A stretch of 64,000 nt of DNA from Pyxicephalus adspersus (lineage: Eukaryota; Chordata; Amphibia; Anura; Pyxicephalidae): assembly GCF_032062135.1 (NCBI RefSeq), contig NC_092859.1, positions 41,413,008-41,477,007 of the forward strand. The letters run 5' to 3'. Numbering within the stretch: position 1 is the first letter of the stretch; each line of letters begins with the position of its first letter. This document shows, in pieces, positions 45,909 to 59,178 of this stretch. Made by a program: the position numbers and the translations under genes. The notes beneath the pieces were generated by a model, which saw only the letters and a list, made by a program, of their open reading frames with translations, did not search any database and was not told the origin of the DNA.

Positions 45909-47256
45909 CTGCAAGCAAAAAAAAAAATGCTATTGTTCAGACATCTTACAACAGTAGCTTTTTTTCCTATGAAACTGTCTCTCTGACGTTTACATAAACA
46001 ACATTATTGAAAATCAACTCAGATAATTTTATTGCCTTAAAGTGTAGGACCCTAATTTAATATTGTTTTTCCCTACTGGCTCATTGAATGAACCTTTCTG
46101 AACAATCAAAGAAGTATGTTGAGAGAATGACTGCAGGGAAATGTGTATACAGAATATCAAGTTATATAAATAAAGAATAGTTTGTTAATGGTTCATGTTT
46201 TCCCTTGCTGCCTTGTGCATAAACATCCTGTGGACATGTAAGCTCTCTAGCAGCAACTAAACACATTCTAACATTAAAACCCATTCCTTTATTCCTTCTC
46301 GATTGAAGCTTATTGATACGTGTTCCTTTCTTGCTGCCACACTACCCTGCTGATACACACTCTTCACCCTTGTCCATGCTGCAATGGGTACATTTTCCAG
46401 TTGTATGTAAAAAATATTTAATAGGCTTTTAAAGTGTATGTGCGTGCATTTATTTTTTCATCTGAGAGGAATTCAGCTTTAAAGCAGATATATTTCATAA
46501 CTAAGTGACACTACGTTTGCTATTGAACGCTGCTTCATTATTATTGGCACAGTTTTTTATTTTGAAAAATACCTTTCTCACATCTCAGTGCAGCTGATCT
46601 TCATCAGGCTCTATGTAGCCACTGTGATTTCATGCATTTTTACTAGTGGCATTTTTGTAGCATTACTCAAGATATCTTACTGATAACAGCTATAAACCTA
46701 GGTTGAAACATGGCTAGGACATGATCTGTGTTTACATGTCCTTCCCTTTAATAAATGCCGTTTCTGCCAGGTGCTTTTCTCAAAGTTAGCCTTAGACTAT
46801 GTTAGAAATACTAGACTACGACTATAGTAGGGATATTGGAATGTGAGTTTACACTAAGTATCATAACTATAAACTTTTAAAAGTTTAAACTGTGTAATTA
46901 CTAAACTGTAGTTATTCAGCACTATGCAATAAAAATAAGTATGGCTTTGCTATACAGTAAGTTTTTACTTGGCCATTTAGAGTGACTTTCACAAGGGCAT
47001 ATGACAGAGTGACAGAGGGGAGAACAATTAGGAGACTGAAGCAGAGTATGGTCACCCTGTAAAAGAATGTGTCATCAATTATTATTTCATGAAAGCTGTA
47101 GATTTACAAAATGTAAACAGTTATTTTTGAAATCGCATTAACATTATAAAAAAGGGACAGGGTTTGCTTGGACATTTAAAATAGAACATTATTCAAGCAA
47201 GCACATAAGAGGTTCAGAGAAGCCAGCATCGATAAACACATTACATAAAATCTTAC
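45909..47256. other. Intron between exons 8 and 9
   Basis: Apart from a decayed SINE tail near 46755..46860, nothing is recognised. Confidence 0.5.
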
Positions 47257-47412
47257 AGATTTAAATTGTTTTCTAAATAAAATGTCTGAAGATTCCAAAA
47301 TTTCAATGATGTAGAGGTGATTGGGCAGGCGCTTCCATATTCTTCCCTGAGAATCCATCAAATACTGTAGGACTAAGAGTTTAAACAGGAACTGTGAAAT
47401 GCCACTATTCAC
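47257..47412 (-). CDS. rnf213: RNF213 exon, window exon 8
   Basis: 156 nt, phase 0 at both ends, from VNSGISQFLFKLLVLQYLM to LFRKQFKS. The acceptor is TTTGTAATACAG and the donor GTAAGA. It continues the AAA unit begun in exons 6 and 7 and reads directly into the giant exon. Confidence 0.93.
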
Positions 47413-47810
47413 CTGTATTACAAAAACAAATAAAGAATATATCAATGAAAATAATGTATCAAAGAAAATATATCAAAATATCAATGATCAATTGTGAAGT
47501 CTTGTAAAGAAAAGAGAGGCAATTGTCAAATTTAGGTTACCTTTTATAATTTGTTATTATAAATTTTAATAAATTAGGTTGAAAAGTTATACACGTAAAA
47601 AATTAAATCCAGCCAAACAAGAAGAATTATTAGATTGCTAAAGACACAAACAACTCTGTTTAAACTGTAGAATCAGGAGAATGGTGCTGATTAGTGACGG
47701 CACAAGTTATTTATTTATAAAAGTCTATTTATTGTGGATCCAACACCAATGGTGTTATCAGCAATCATGGTATACCAGATTAAGACTTGTTAAGGTATTA
47801 TTTTACTTAC

Positions 47811-48004
47811 AGAAGATGTAATATCGATGTGGAATATTATGGGACAATTCCTAGATTTTCCATCTAGAAAAGGTAGTAAGGTTTTTATTATTTTGTCCTC
47901 ATCCACTTCAGGCTTGATAAGCCGAATTACTTTGAGAAGTGGCATTTTGCTTGAAAATCTTGACTCAAGTTTTTGGTATAGCCTTTTCACATAGAGAGAT
48001 TTAC
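47811..48004 (-). CDS. rnf213: RNF213 exon, window exon 7 (second half of Walker A; degenerate Walker B)
   Basis: 194 nt. The first two bases complete the P-loop Gly, followed by KSLYVKRLYQKLESRF. Near its end is PIIFHIDITSS, a hydrophobic strand ending in Asp that sits where Walker B should be but lacks the following Glu. It ends in phase 0 at GTAAGT. This suggests an AAA unit that binds but does not hydrolyse ATP well; that is inference from the missing Glu. Confidence 0.92.
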
Positions 48005-48679
48005 CTGGGATAAAAGGAACATTTAAAATTGTTACAAGCAGTAGAACTTTGCTATTAAGATATATTATTTTTAAGATTATATATTATATCATTTAATTCA
48101 AGAATAGAAGAGGTACACTAGTTCAGACAGTTGCTTCTCAGATAGCAATAGGGCATATCACCTTGGGAATCAGTAAAGAAAATGGGTTCAAATGGTGTTT
48201 TTTGAGGAAGAGAGAACCAGTTTCAGAACCCTTCAGAGGGAAACAGGAAATAGCTGCCAGACCAGAAACTACCTGTACAAATGTCTTAAGGCCCAAGAAG
48301 TCATTGGTCTCCAAAATGCAAAAATACAGCCTAAGATTTCTTGAATGCAAGGAATCATTGAACCCTACAATATATACAATATACCCCCCCCCCCACCCCC
48401 TTTTTTTTTTCTTTGTTCCTGATGAAGCACCCTCCAGTGAAATACTTTTCCCACAAGAGATATGGTAAGCGTTTAGGAGGTATATACAAAATGTTGGGGT
48501 GTTTCCAATCCCCAAATAAAATGACATTCAGAAACAGGCTGATCCTCTAGTTTTAAAGTGATACACATTGAAACAATGAGACTAAATGGCTCTTTTATGG
48601 AGAAATAGCAAAACACTGCACCTTCTCAAAAACAATCAGGCAATAATTAAGGTAAAAATTCTGTTTGTATTTTTTAAGT

Positions 48680-49200
48680 GCAAAAAAAGGATGCAGAATT
48701 GCCACCCTAATTCTCAATCGCCTAGGCTATCAAAAATGAATGGGAGCACATATTCTCCTGGGATACCTACATCACACATCCCAGGAGGCTGGGTTGCACC
48801 TTCTGCCCGTGACTGAGCATCTCAGGCATGGGCAGAAGGAGTCCTTTCATCAATAGGGGAAAAAAATTGCCAAGCTTTTTCCCAATCTACATCACCCGAG
48901 TTCGTGCCTGCACAGTCACAGGTCAGGTAACGTAGGAAGAAGAATGCGGAAGAGGAGAAAAGAAGTTCGCAGCTTCTAGTGCTCCCTCTGCGCTGGGCCA
49001 AAGACGGATAACGGGAAGACATGGAACCCGATGGAAGAAACCTCCTGACAGACAGACTGATCTGCGGGATTGAAGGTAAGTGTGATTTTATTGTTTTGGG
49101 TTTACTTTCAAGTAGCATCAGGCAAAGTGTCTGCAGCGGACTACCCAGAAGTGCTAAGGCCAAAAGAAGATGCAGTGCTTCTTGAAAGGTGAGCAAGATG
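48680..49200. repeat. CpG-containing interspersed repeat
   Basis: The block includes an inverted pair, CCTGGGATACCTACATCAC with CCCAGGAGGC and CTTCTGCCCGTGAC with GGGCAGAAGG, and ends TTTGGGTTTACTTTCA. Phrases recur at 52170..52260 (CTGGGATACCTGACGT) and 60150..60230. Class unknown. Confidence 0.45.
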
Positions 49201-50020
49201 GACTACACTTTACAAATCAGCAATGGAGGAGACCAGCACTCGCAATTATGTGGATAAATCTTGGCTGAAGTAAAAATAGTCAAGTCAGACATCCATCAAT
49301 ATAGGATGCTAGCAAAAAAACAAATGCATGCTAGGTGTAGGAGGGGTTATCCTGGGGTAGCCTAGAGCTTTTTTATTACCTACCATTCCGTTCTCCTATA
49401 TATTGCAGTATACCTGTAAGAGACTTCATATGCCCGTACTGGACGGGGAAGAAAAAAATAAGGGTGTATGTATGTTAGTCTGTTTGTTTGATCCTTCCCC
49501 CTTCTAAGCATTCCTTTGATTTGGGAAGCCCCATCATAAAGATGGAGAAGGTTTGAATTTGAGCAGCATAAGGCAATGAAAATTGAACATTTTTCACTCA
49601 AAAAGTAACCTCTCCTTTTTAAATTTAATCCAAATATGAATTGCCTGTATTTTATCCAGTTCACTTTACATTAAACATTCCACATTTATTCTGGGATTTT
49701 ACAGACTCAAAAAAAGGTTACAGGCACACTTAAGAATTAGGTAAGGAGTAAGCTTCAAACAGGTGTGGTTAAGCAGTTTGGAGGAAAAATGGCCCCTGTT
49801 GAAGGTAGCAGCTTTGACAAGCCCCGATCCCTTTGTTTGATTAGAATAAACTGCCCTCTCGGATGTCAGAAGCCCTCAAGTTCGTCCTTCCTTGTAATAG
49901 GACAGGCAGGTGCACACACATACACAATAACCCTGATTTGTTGCAGGAGAATAAAAGTTGTAGACTGGACCTGCTGGGCTCTGGGTTGCCTTGTGAAACC
50001 TCTACCTGTGCGTTCGATCA

Positions 50021-50021
<1 letters not shown>

Positions 50022-50059
<38 letters not shown>
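50022..50059. repeat. (AT)n microsatellite
   Basis: About nineteen AT dinucleotides, uninterrupted. Confidence 0.9.
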
Positions 50060-50060
<1 letters not shown>

Positions 50061-50430
50061 CATCTTAAACAGTTTTCCTTTTATAAACAGACTTATGTTT
50101 ATGACTTCTTACTTTAGTAATATAGAGGCAATGCTCCTTTAAAAAAAAAAAGCAGTAGTAGAAGCAGAATTCCTTATAAATGTTTATACCTAGACTAGGC
50201 ATATCAATGAAGACATGATAAACTCCAAAAAGCATTATTATATTTAAATCCAAAAGCTGCAATTTCAAGGTTCACCTGCAACTTTGCCACGTGGAGAAAT
50301 GACCACATTGGTCTTGGTTATGGTAGTAAGTTGGAGCAGGTGCATCTCTGAATCACTGTATCAAATAAAGCAGTACTAAACAAATGATATTTTGTTAGTA
50401 ATACTCTCACTGCCTATTAGCTGTACTTAC

Positions 50431-51571
50431 CAACTCCTGCTCGCTTGGATGACACAATTCCTGCACTCATGCCATTCTTAAACACAGAGGAAGCTGAAAC
50501 CACATCAGAACCAACTTTGAAATGTGTACACAGGTAATGGTGAATCTTCTTGGGATGCATTTGGGGAATAACATGAATCCTGAACTGGCTAAAAACTGAG
50601 GGAATGTAGCAATGCTCTCGGTCAGAGTTACATATGATGATGAGACTATATTTGTCCATGCTCTGGGCCTGCAGTTGTTGGAACAGCAACTCAGACCTAT
50701 AACCTACATCATAGCTTAACTGGTCTGCATAGATCAAACTATACATTTTCCTTCCACTGAACCCCGGTGTCAGACATCTACGAAGTAACAAGGCCACTTC
50801 TTCATAGCTTGTATGAGGTGTACACAGAAGAACTTCATCAAAGGATGGTAGTGGCTCATCAGAACTGTGCATATATACAGCTATAGCGCAGGACAAAATC
50901 TCTGATGGAGGACAAAGAATAAGATTGGGATGGCCTGCTTGCAAACTAGGATGAAGGTCACGAACTACTGGTTTTGTATTTAGCTTAGCCAGAGCAGCTA
51001 AGCTTGTGCCCAAGGTGTCAAGATCCAGGCATCCTGGGAAGAAAGAGCTCATGTTATCCATGGAGAACTTCCAAACCAGCTCTAGTTTCTTTGAAACATC
51101 TGTACATTCTTCAAGTTCCAGTGCAAAATCCATCATATCTGGTTTCTTTATGGATGTTAGATGAGAGGAACTGGTTTTTGGAAGGCAGACGGAATTGATG
51201 ATGTCTATTTTTTTACAGTCAGGTTTAATAAAAGACAACATTACAAGAGCCTCCTCACTGATATCCCTCATCTTGTAGTGCTCACACAAGTATACCATCT
51301 GCTCTGCTGTAAAGTAGTTTAGGTAGTGTAACTGAGATCTTTTCCTGTTGACAAAATCCAGCCACTCTTTTAAGAAGCTCTCCATGGTTTTGCAGATGTT
51401 TGGAAGCAAGTCAGTAAGAGTTTCTTGTACTTGAAGCACCTCAATTTCTTCAATGTTAAAGTTAATCAAAACACTGAATTTAGCATTATCTGCACAACAG
51501 ATCTCTGCTTCCCAGGTTCTAAACAGCATATTTCCAGCCAGGTAGAGGTCAATAAAGGATTCAGCCATTCT
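50431..51571 (-). CDS. rnf213: RNF213 exon, window exon 6 (start of AAA core, first half of a Walker A)
   Basis: 1,141 nt, 380 residues plus one base. It opens RMAESFIDLYLAGNMLF and ends SSKRAGVG with the last Gly codon split by the intron. Joined to exon 7 this gives a P-loop AGVGKS, so the exon carries the start of an AAA nucleotide-binding unit (probably AAA2 in RNF213 numbering) and the region before it. It is preceded by the acceptor CCAATGTTCAG. The ATG at 51566..51568 is internal, since exon 5 reads straight into it in frame. Confidence 0.93.
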
Positions 51572-52734
51572 CTGAACATTGGAAAATATCTAGATAAAAT
51601 ATTAAATGGTTAGAAATCATTGCTGTATTTATTAATTACCTAAACCAAATATATCATAAAATGCATAAACTAAACAGTACAAAAACACATCCCAGTGAAT
51701 TTTCCTGTCTAAAGAGAAATTGCCAGCTGAATTTTCCTTAGAAACTGACACTTCTTGGATTGTTAATCTTAAATCTTCTACTGCGCATATTCATTTTTCT
51801 TACCAACACCTACAAAACACAATTGCTACAGGACGCAGTAGTGACATATTTGTCTATAGGAAGGAACCATAGTAGGGAAGCAGGAGAATAAAATGAAAAA
51901 ACTGTAGCTGGTTTTCCCCAGATACTTTTACAAGTAGCACAGAAATAGTGGGAGGGCCCTGACAAAGCATTGGCAAATCCCACAAGATCAGCAGCTTTAA
52001 CAAAGACAATATCTTTTCTATAAACTACTGTATCAGTTCTGATTTATATTGATTCGCTAAAAATAAAATATGCAGATAGCTTATTGTGTTATTCATTAGG
52101 ACTTGTTTAACTAAAAAACTGACTGTACCTTTGCAGGTCTCCTGTACTAAAAAAGGGACAACATCAGTTATGTTTTCCTGGGATACCTGACGTATGGCCA
52201 CTACTGCTCCTTATGTGCATGTCCAAGATCAGCCATGTGTCATAAGGGGCTTTGCTTTTGTGTCCAGCAAACATTTGTACATTAATAAATGCTTCAATGT
52301 GTCTAGTCATTTAAAGGGACAAAAAGCTTAGGTAAAGTTGACCTAAACTCACAATTTTAACCTGGGATTATGGATGACATAAATCAAAACTATATTGATT
52401 GATTTATGTTTTTTTTTAGTTTAAACCTTGTTTTGTTCCCTCCCCGTGAGCTCTCCAGCACCACGGCTGTGAAGAAGAGACTGCTGTGGCTCAAAGAACC
52501 ACTCCCACTGCTCATGGTCAACAAGTTTAGTGCATTTTTTTCCTGACTGTCATGTTCTCCTCACTCTGAAGCACCACCACTGTCACCCTATTTCAGATGC
52601 AAGGAGCGATCAGAGGAGGAGGGTGTCTGCACAGCTACAGAGGTTCTTAGAATAGATGATTCATCAGACAGCAGCTTCAAATCTGAAGGTAAATACAAGT
52701 TTTTTTTTTTAATTGGGTCTGATGAGGGGTGATA

Positions 52735-53375
52735 CTTTGCTAGGACAGTGGACTATGAGGATTTGCGTAGTTTGTTAGGTGTCCAAAAATGTCCATCATG
52801 TTCAACCAGTAGTAGAAAATTCATATCCCAGATGGAAACCCTACAGACATGTTGATCCAGAAGAAGGCAAAAAAAAAAAACCCTGGTCAAATTGGCTCCA
52901 ATGGGAAAAAAATGTATTCCTGATCCGGTGAGGCAATCAGATGTTCCCTGGATCAACAGTCTCTGTTGTATTTAATTTAAATATTTATTACCCTGTTAAA
53001 TTATGTGCTTCTAGAAAAGCGTCCAGCTCCTTTTTTAAAGCATATATAATAAACTTTTTTACTTTATAATATATATTATAAATTTATAGTACTTGCTAAA
53101 ACTACTTCCTGAGGGAGCCTATTCCACATATTCACAGACCCTACTGTGAAGAAACCCATCCTTATCCGGAGATTAATTTTCTTTTCTTCCAGATGCAAAG
53201 AGTACCCCCTTGTCATTTGCAATGATTTTAAAGTGATTAATTGGGAGGAGAGTTCTCTGTTTGGACCATTTATATATTAATACAGTGTGATCATTTCCCC
53301 CCCCCCCCCCCCTTGAAATGACTTTCTCTAAGAAGAATAGATTCAGTTCAGCTAATCTCTCCTCATAGCTGAGCT
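52735..53375. repeat. Long interspersed repeat
   Basis: It contains GTCCATCATGTTCAACCAG, GATCCAGAAGAAGGCAAAA, CCTGGTCAAATTGGCTCCAA, GGGAGCCTATTCCACATATT and, at the end, GATTCAGTTCAGCTAATCTC. I recognise this ordered text as a repeat widespread in amphibian genomes, but cannot assign its class. A run of about twenty C is at 53296..53313, and a GAT-rich stretch follows at 53400..53455. Confidence 0.55.
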
Positions 53376-53699
53376 TAGGATAACACTGTGATAATGCTGG
53401 GCTGGGAGGATGATGATGAGTATTCTAGGCAGTAAGGAGGATGATGATGATGATACGGGGCTGTAATGAGACTGCAGGAATATGACTTGGTGGTCAGGTG
53501 TGGTGACCTGATCTGCATTTTGTGATGGTGGTCCTGATATGTAGCTAACATCTATGAAATCAACACTGACCAATCACAGAAGACAACACACAGGCGGGTG
53601 CAAAAGAAGGTCAGGAAAGGGTGGCAAGGTCAACACAGAATAACCACTCCATACATATAATGTTTTTATAAGTTTTTCATGGCTGCAAGCTGATGCAGC

Positions 53700-55497
53700 C
53701 TGCACCACCAGTAGGCCAGGTATTCTAATGCAAGTAAGCGTGTAAGATATGCAATATTAAGTCTGATGTTTGATGAGTTCAGGTCCACCAGAGGAAATTC
53801 AGAAATGTTTTCTATGAAATGAATTTTGATTGTGCCAAGGGTTTGCTCTTTGTAGTTGGTGGAAATGTATTTATAGGGACAGCTTTGTCAAAAACACAAT
53901 CTATCTATCTTTGTGCTATTGCTTACCTCTTTTAGATTTTTGGTAAATAATTGTAAAAGCCTGTAAATTTCTTAGTAAGAAAAACTGATGATGATAGTGT
54001 CTCAGCATGTTCAATAAAGAAATACTGCAGTTCTTGGTCACTATCTTTCAGTTCTCTTTTGTAATATTCATTAAATGTCATCATTTAATCAATATTATTT
54101 CCCAATACATTTTGAACTGATTGAAATGTTTAACATATACAAATCATTGACCAAAAGATTTAAGACCATCCATATTGTATTTTGCTAAATATCTGATATG
54201 CCAGAAAACACAATTTTTTCTAGGATGATTCCATTTACTCTGTAACAATCTGTATTTATGACAGAATCCTTAGCTGGGCAGAACAAATTGTTATCTATTT
54301 ACTGTATATATTTCAACCCAAAGTTAGCTGTTCAACAGTTCTGTTATTTTGTAGTACATACACATATAGTATACATATACTGTTAACTTATTTTCAAACC
54401 ACCCACTGGCAAAAAAATAGACATAATATGTATTTTTTATTAAATGATTGGAAGACTGCCTCTTTTCTGGATATGACATTGGTATATAATAATACGCATC
54501 TGAGGTCCCTACAGTATAGTTTCCTTACTGTACTTTCTGGTTGCCACCAATATTGGAACTACTTTTCGATCTTTTAACTACCTTCTCTTATATTAAAAGT
54601 AATTAATATATTCTTATTTTACTTTGTAATACTGTCATTTCATGTAGATATGTACTAATTTTAAATATACGTGCCAAATATAGGTGTAAGTTTTTCATTT
54701 TCCTGTGAAAGCAGCTCTGGTTGAGAAGCCTATTGATTAAAATTGTGTCTAATTTCGTTCCTGCAGAGCATTTGTTTATCCCTCTTATTTAAAATATGTT
54801 ACACTGAAAGCAAAGTTACAGATTCTGTAATTTTTGCTAAAAGCACTGTTAGTTAACATTTTAACATGTTCATTATGTACCTTTATTTTAACTAAGAAAT
54901 AAATAATGTTTGTTACTAAATATTTGTTGCTAATTTAAGGTCCCATTTTGTTCTTTTTGTTTCTTTATAAAACATTAACACATTTTAATTCAATGAGGCT
55001 ATGTTACTTTCTTCATTCAGCATAAAATATCAAAGTCTCTCAAAAATTCCTCTCCAACTCACCTTTACGTCTCTTTGCCTTCATCTAGTGCTCCCAAGTA
55101 CAGAAAATCACATCAGCTTTTTCAATAAATTTGGTCACTTTTCCCATTCAGAGTCCTATATTAGAACCCTACCACAATCCTTAACACAGGCCTACACATT
55201 CTGGGGACAATTTTATAAAACTGCAGTTAATCTACCAGAATGGTTTTAGGATAAAAGGGAAACTAAAACATCCCACAAATGCACCAAAAAAACTCACAAA
55301 CTCTATGTGAATTTATTCTTTGGGGGGATTTGAAACTAAGAACAAATAGCAAGGGCATCAATCCCTTAGCTGCCTAGACAAATCACTTCCATTCACTTGG
55401 ACAAAAGTTCACAGATCATAAATATATACACTCAATTTTCGAAAATAAATGTTACATTTGTACAGGCTTCTGAAAACCATAACAAATATGTATTTAC
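53700..55497. other. Intron between exons 5 and 6, right part
   Basis: AT-rich, no recognised element or gene. Confidence 0.5.
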
Positions 55498-55653
55498 CTC
55501 TGAAAACTTGTCAACTTCCAGATTGCCTTGTTCTCCTTTGCCTGACATAAGCATAAGTTTGTTGAGTAATTCCTTTAGCTCCTCTAGTGTGTAAGTGCGC
55601 TCATTTTCCTCATTCTCCAGTAGAGCTAGCTGCAAAACACTGTCAGGCGTAAT
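55498..55653 (-). CDS. rnf213: RNF213 exon, window exon 5
   Basis: 156 nt, phase 0 at both ends, from ITPDSVLQLALLENEEN to LEVDKFSE. The acceptor is TTTTTTGCAG and the donor is GTAAAT. The glutamate-rich helix TLEELKELLNKLMLM is the main visible element. It joins in frame to the large exon 6. Confidence 0.92.
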
Positions 55654-56259
55654 CTGCAAAAAATTCATAAAAATAAAAAAAGGATAAAACTTTAATTATC
55701 CTGAGGTAAATTGTGTGAAGCGAAAGAAAGTATTTCCTGCCTCTAATACATGAAGGTTTTATGTATTAGTTTTGAACTACATATCACTACCTGATACACT
55801 ACTTTGGCTTCATTCACAAAAAAGAGTTTTCCTCAGACTGTAAAAAGTAGAAAAATATGTTTTGTTTACGTTAGTTTGGTGTTTTTAGAAAGGTTAGATG
55901 ACAATTTTATGTCAAGTGTCTGAATATGATGCCGGCCACAAATTAATTGGAGTAAAAAGAACTCTAATTAGAAATCCTATTCACTAACTGGGGCCTAAAG
56001 CTGGAGAAGATACACTCATCAGTGAACCTCCAACCTAGCTACTTTAAATATTCCAGCTTCAGCAATATTCCTTCCTTCTGTTTCCCCAGTGACTGGAAAC
56101 TATACAGTATAAGTGCACGTCTTAGAAAGGATAAGAGCCCCTGTCAAGTTTTACTGCTTATAAGGGCTACAAAAGATAGCTTTCTGTCCTGCGGTCACAT
56201 CTGATACCATCAAGAACTGGACAGAATTATAAATTATGCCCCTAAATTAGAACAATTAC

Positions 56260-56397
56260 CTTTTTGCCCTTGGGTGCTCTAATGATGTACTTCCCCTTTT
56301 TGTTGATAGTCGTTGCCAGGGACAGGGATGACAGTTCCACAGAACCATGGCTCTCTTTTACAGTCTTTAGCCAATCTATATGACGAGCAGAATCTCT
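56260..56397 (-). CDS. rnf213: RNF213 exon, window exon 4
   Basis: 138 nt, phase 0 at both ends. It reads RDSARHIDWLKTVKESHG, then a SVELSSLSLATTIN segment, and ends APKGKK at a GTAATT donor. The acceptor follows a T-rich tract (TTTTTTTAATTTTAG). The real frame differs from the 61-codon open frame in the same place, and it is chosen because it continues both neighbouring exons. Confidence 0.92.
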
Positions 56398-56817
56398 CTA
56401 AAATTAAAAAAAATGGAACGTATGAGAAAAGTATTAACTGTGAATATGTATGAAAACAAACCAAATAAATAAATGTATATATACTTGCATTAAACTATAA
56501 ACTAGGCACTGTCAACTCAGGGTATTATGACAGTGTCTGCCAACTTTATATCAAGATATACTAGCTGATCATAACTCCGGCCATCTTCCAACTTAATTAG
56601 AATCCTTGCTCCAATGCAAAAGTGGGTCTACTGAGAACATGTGACTTTCCCTATGTGACACTGCTCACTCCTGATAAGGTTAACTTAACACAAATCCCTA
56701 AACCATTCCAAAGTGGGGTATAACACTCCTCAAAAAAGCACAGACACTAACAGCTTCAAAAGGATAAAATCCAAGGTTTTTTGGAAGAACAAAAAATACA
56801 AGGAACACTACATTTAA

Positions 56818-57190
56818 CCTCCTTAGCGGTAACCCCGAGTGTGACTCGGGGTAAAAAAAAATTGCTGAAAGAATCCTGAGTCACACTTGCGGTAGGTAAA
56901 CCTAATCGAAGTAATAGTAAATACAGCGCTTACCTGACCTGCCGGCGTCCCGCGCCATTTATTGCCGCAGTCTCTGTGTTCTTTCTTCTTCCTCCGGCTG
57001 GCTTCTGCACCAGGGAGTTCCCGGTGACGTTGGTGCGTGTGTACGTCGGGGCGGGAAATTGAAAAACCATTTAGATTGCATTCAATACAAAATAACTGTA
57101 TTGAATGCAATACATTGGATTTATATGTGTAAAATCAGTACATTGTTTTCAAGTACATTTATTTTACAGTATATATAATAGTATGAGCAA
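56818..57190. mobile_element. TTAA-family MITE, right end lost
   Basis: TTAA at 56814..56817, then CCTCCTTAGCGGTAACCCCG and CCCCGAGTGTGACTCGGGG. The internal palindrome ATTGCATTCAATACAAA is at about 57076..57112. The right side runs out near ATTTTACAGTATATATAATA without a terminus. Confidence 0.75.
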
Positions 57191-57221
57191 AAAATGTATT
57201 TTGTGTATATGTATTAAGCTC

Positions 57222-57650
57222 TGTCATGCTTCGGGAGTTGGAGCCTCCAGGGAGCGCTATGGCAGAACAGGTGTGAGTCCTGAGAAGGGCCAAGGCGTAG
57301 AATCTAAGCAGCAATCAGGTCTTCTCCAGAGCCTCTAGTTGTGAGGATTTTGCACTGCTGGATGCTGTCTGGTTGTGGTCCTTGGGAACACCAGGGTGGG
57401 CAGGATGATGCACAGTACTAAATAACCAGGCAGGAGAATTGTCAAGGAAGGCCATGGTCGAGGCAGACAGCAAGCAAAAAAGGTCAGGAACAAGTCAGGG
57501 GTCAAGAACCAGAAGTCCAGGAAACAGACACGGGTGACAGGGGGTCACAACAGGCACTGAAGAACACAGAAGACAAAGGAAGTGACAGGAGGCAGAGGTG
57601 ACACGGGGGTATCGCAGGTTTAGTTCCACTTTTAGTTTAGTCTACACAGA
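57222..57650. repeat. Unclassified GC-richer repeat
   Basis: It starts CTGTCATGCTTCGGGAGTTG and runs through phrases such as CAAGGCGTAGAATC and GGTCAGGAACAAGTCAGGGG that look like retroelement LTR text. No partner copy in the window. Confidence 0.4.
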
Positions 57651-58131
57651 CTGTTTCCCCAGCAGTTAACCTAAGCATTTAAAAGCCCATGTTTGAAATT
57701 CCTATTCTTTCCAATGGGCCAGTGCACTCCAGAGCGGTTTTTTTTTTTGATGGGCTGCAAGAAAAAGCATCCTCCAGCATTTGGAAAGGGTTAAAACACA
57801 CATGCTTCCCAAATCACACAAAAAATATATGGGCTTTTATAAGCATTTCAAAAAAAATTCAGTGTAGACTTAAGACCTTAAGTGGGTTATTTAAATTATA
57901 GACTTGCATTGTAAAGGAGAGTAATATAGAATAACTACTATGGACCACTGCAAAGCAGAAGCAGCTCCTGTGTTTGCAGAGAGCAAATATGTTTTCCCCT
58001 CTGTACACATAAATTAAAATTATGCACCAACATAATTTTAATTGCAGCAAACCCAACCTATTTTATTGTAAATAAAAAGTTAATTAGTTTATACTTTTGT
58101 TATTATAATAAAATATACTAGATTTGCTTAC

Positions 58132-58349
58132 CAGCTTTTCTGGAAGTTTTGGGTCACTTTTTAAGGCTTTCCATAATTTCTCAAGGCAATCCATAAAGTT
58201 GTTAAATCCAAAATGAGGCTTCAGATCATAGAGTAATGGTGAATACCCCAGCACTGCATCATGGAAGCAGGCAACACGGTCTACATCCATATCATTTTCT
58301 CCCGCAGAAATGGAGGCCAGGTCCACAAACACTTTCAGCTCATTGACAT
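58132..58349 (-). CDS. rnf213: RNF213 exon, window exon 3
   Basis: 218 nt. After the split Asp codon it reads VNELKVFVDLASISAGEND and ends LPEKL at a GTAAGC donor. This is one of the most conserved stretches of vertebrate RNF213 and helped fix the gene identity. An ATG inside the exon at 58330..58332 is not a start; the frame runs through it. Confidence 0.93.
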
Positions 58350-59178
58350 CTAAATATTAAATGATAAATCATGAAAGGATTAAATAGATATGTTAACTTC
58401 ATTTAACAAATGTATGAATGTGCAATAATAATTGAAAAACCCAATTGAAATGAAACTGTTTTCCTTCATAATCCTGTTTTGTATGTTACAACTTTTATCT
58501 GATCTTTTGTTCTTGAAATGCCCCGTTATCTCAAGTACACTGGGAAGTGCAGTCAAACACTGCTACTTAGTTGACTGCAGTCATATTCAGCCACAAGAAG
58601 CGTTTTTAATGGACACAGGCACCTCTGGAACAAGGGTCAGGTCTCTTAACTGGTACCAAAGGATTGTATAAAAAAGATCCACAAAACGTATGTGATATAT
58701 AATTCTGAATGTAGGTTCCATCTTCTGTCCTCCCATATCTGGAGTTGCAGTTTCCACATTTGTTTGGTAATCAAGTGGATGTGTTACCTGTTCAAGTGTT
58801 TGCATGATTTTTTTGGTTAACTTTGTCAATGGATTTATTAGGATGTTACTTGTGTGGTGATATAATGGAGGATTCTATTATATTACAGACCACTGTATGA
58901 TGTTTCTCCTGGGAAACCAATATGTGAAACATGTAGAGGAACATTTTGCATTTGAACTGTGGAATTTCATGTGGGTTTTCTTCATCTACTTTTAGGAAAA
59001 TGAGATGATATTTTGCCTGCCTAAAAATAAATAAAGGTTCAAGGTTTCACAAACTTTCAAGCACCACTGTATATTGATTAATTTAGCACTTTAAAAGACC
59101 AGAGTATCTTTAGTGATTTTTGGACGTTTCTAGAGATTAGTCACTCTTGATTTTTAGGTTTTAAACACATAGACATAC
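58350..59178. other. Intron between exons 2 and 3
   Basis: No element recognised with confidence. An 80-codon minus frame at 58587..58829 has no known product and no fitting splice phase. Confidence 0.4.

Larger units (their letters stand above)
48005..50430. other. Intron between exons 6 and 7 (splits the Walker A motif)
   Basis: 48385..48412 is a C-run then T-run. 48680..49200 is a CpG-containing repeat similar to 6845..7215. 50022..50059 is an (AT)n run. No gene seen. Confidence 0.5.

Noticed and set aside
49765..50142. A 125-codon plus-strand frame
   Set aside because: Its second half is the (AT)n microsatellite read as Ile-Tyr repeats, and the first half has no recognisable domain.
58587..58829. 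An 80-codon minus frame considered as an extra RNF213 exon
   Set aside because: Exons 2 and 3 already join in phase with a conserved reading (EALK-D-VNELKVFVD), leaving no room for an exon between them.
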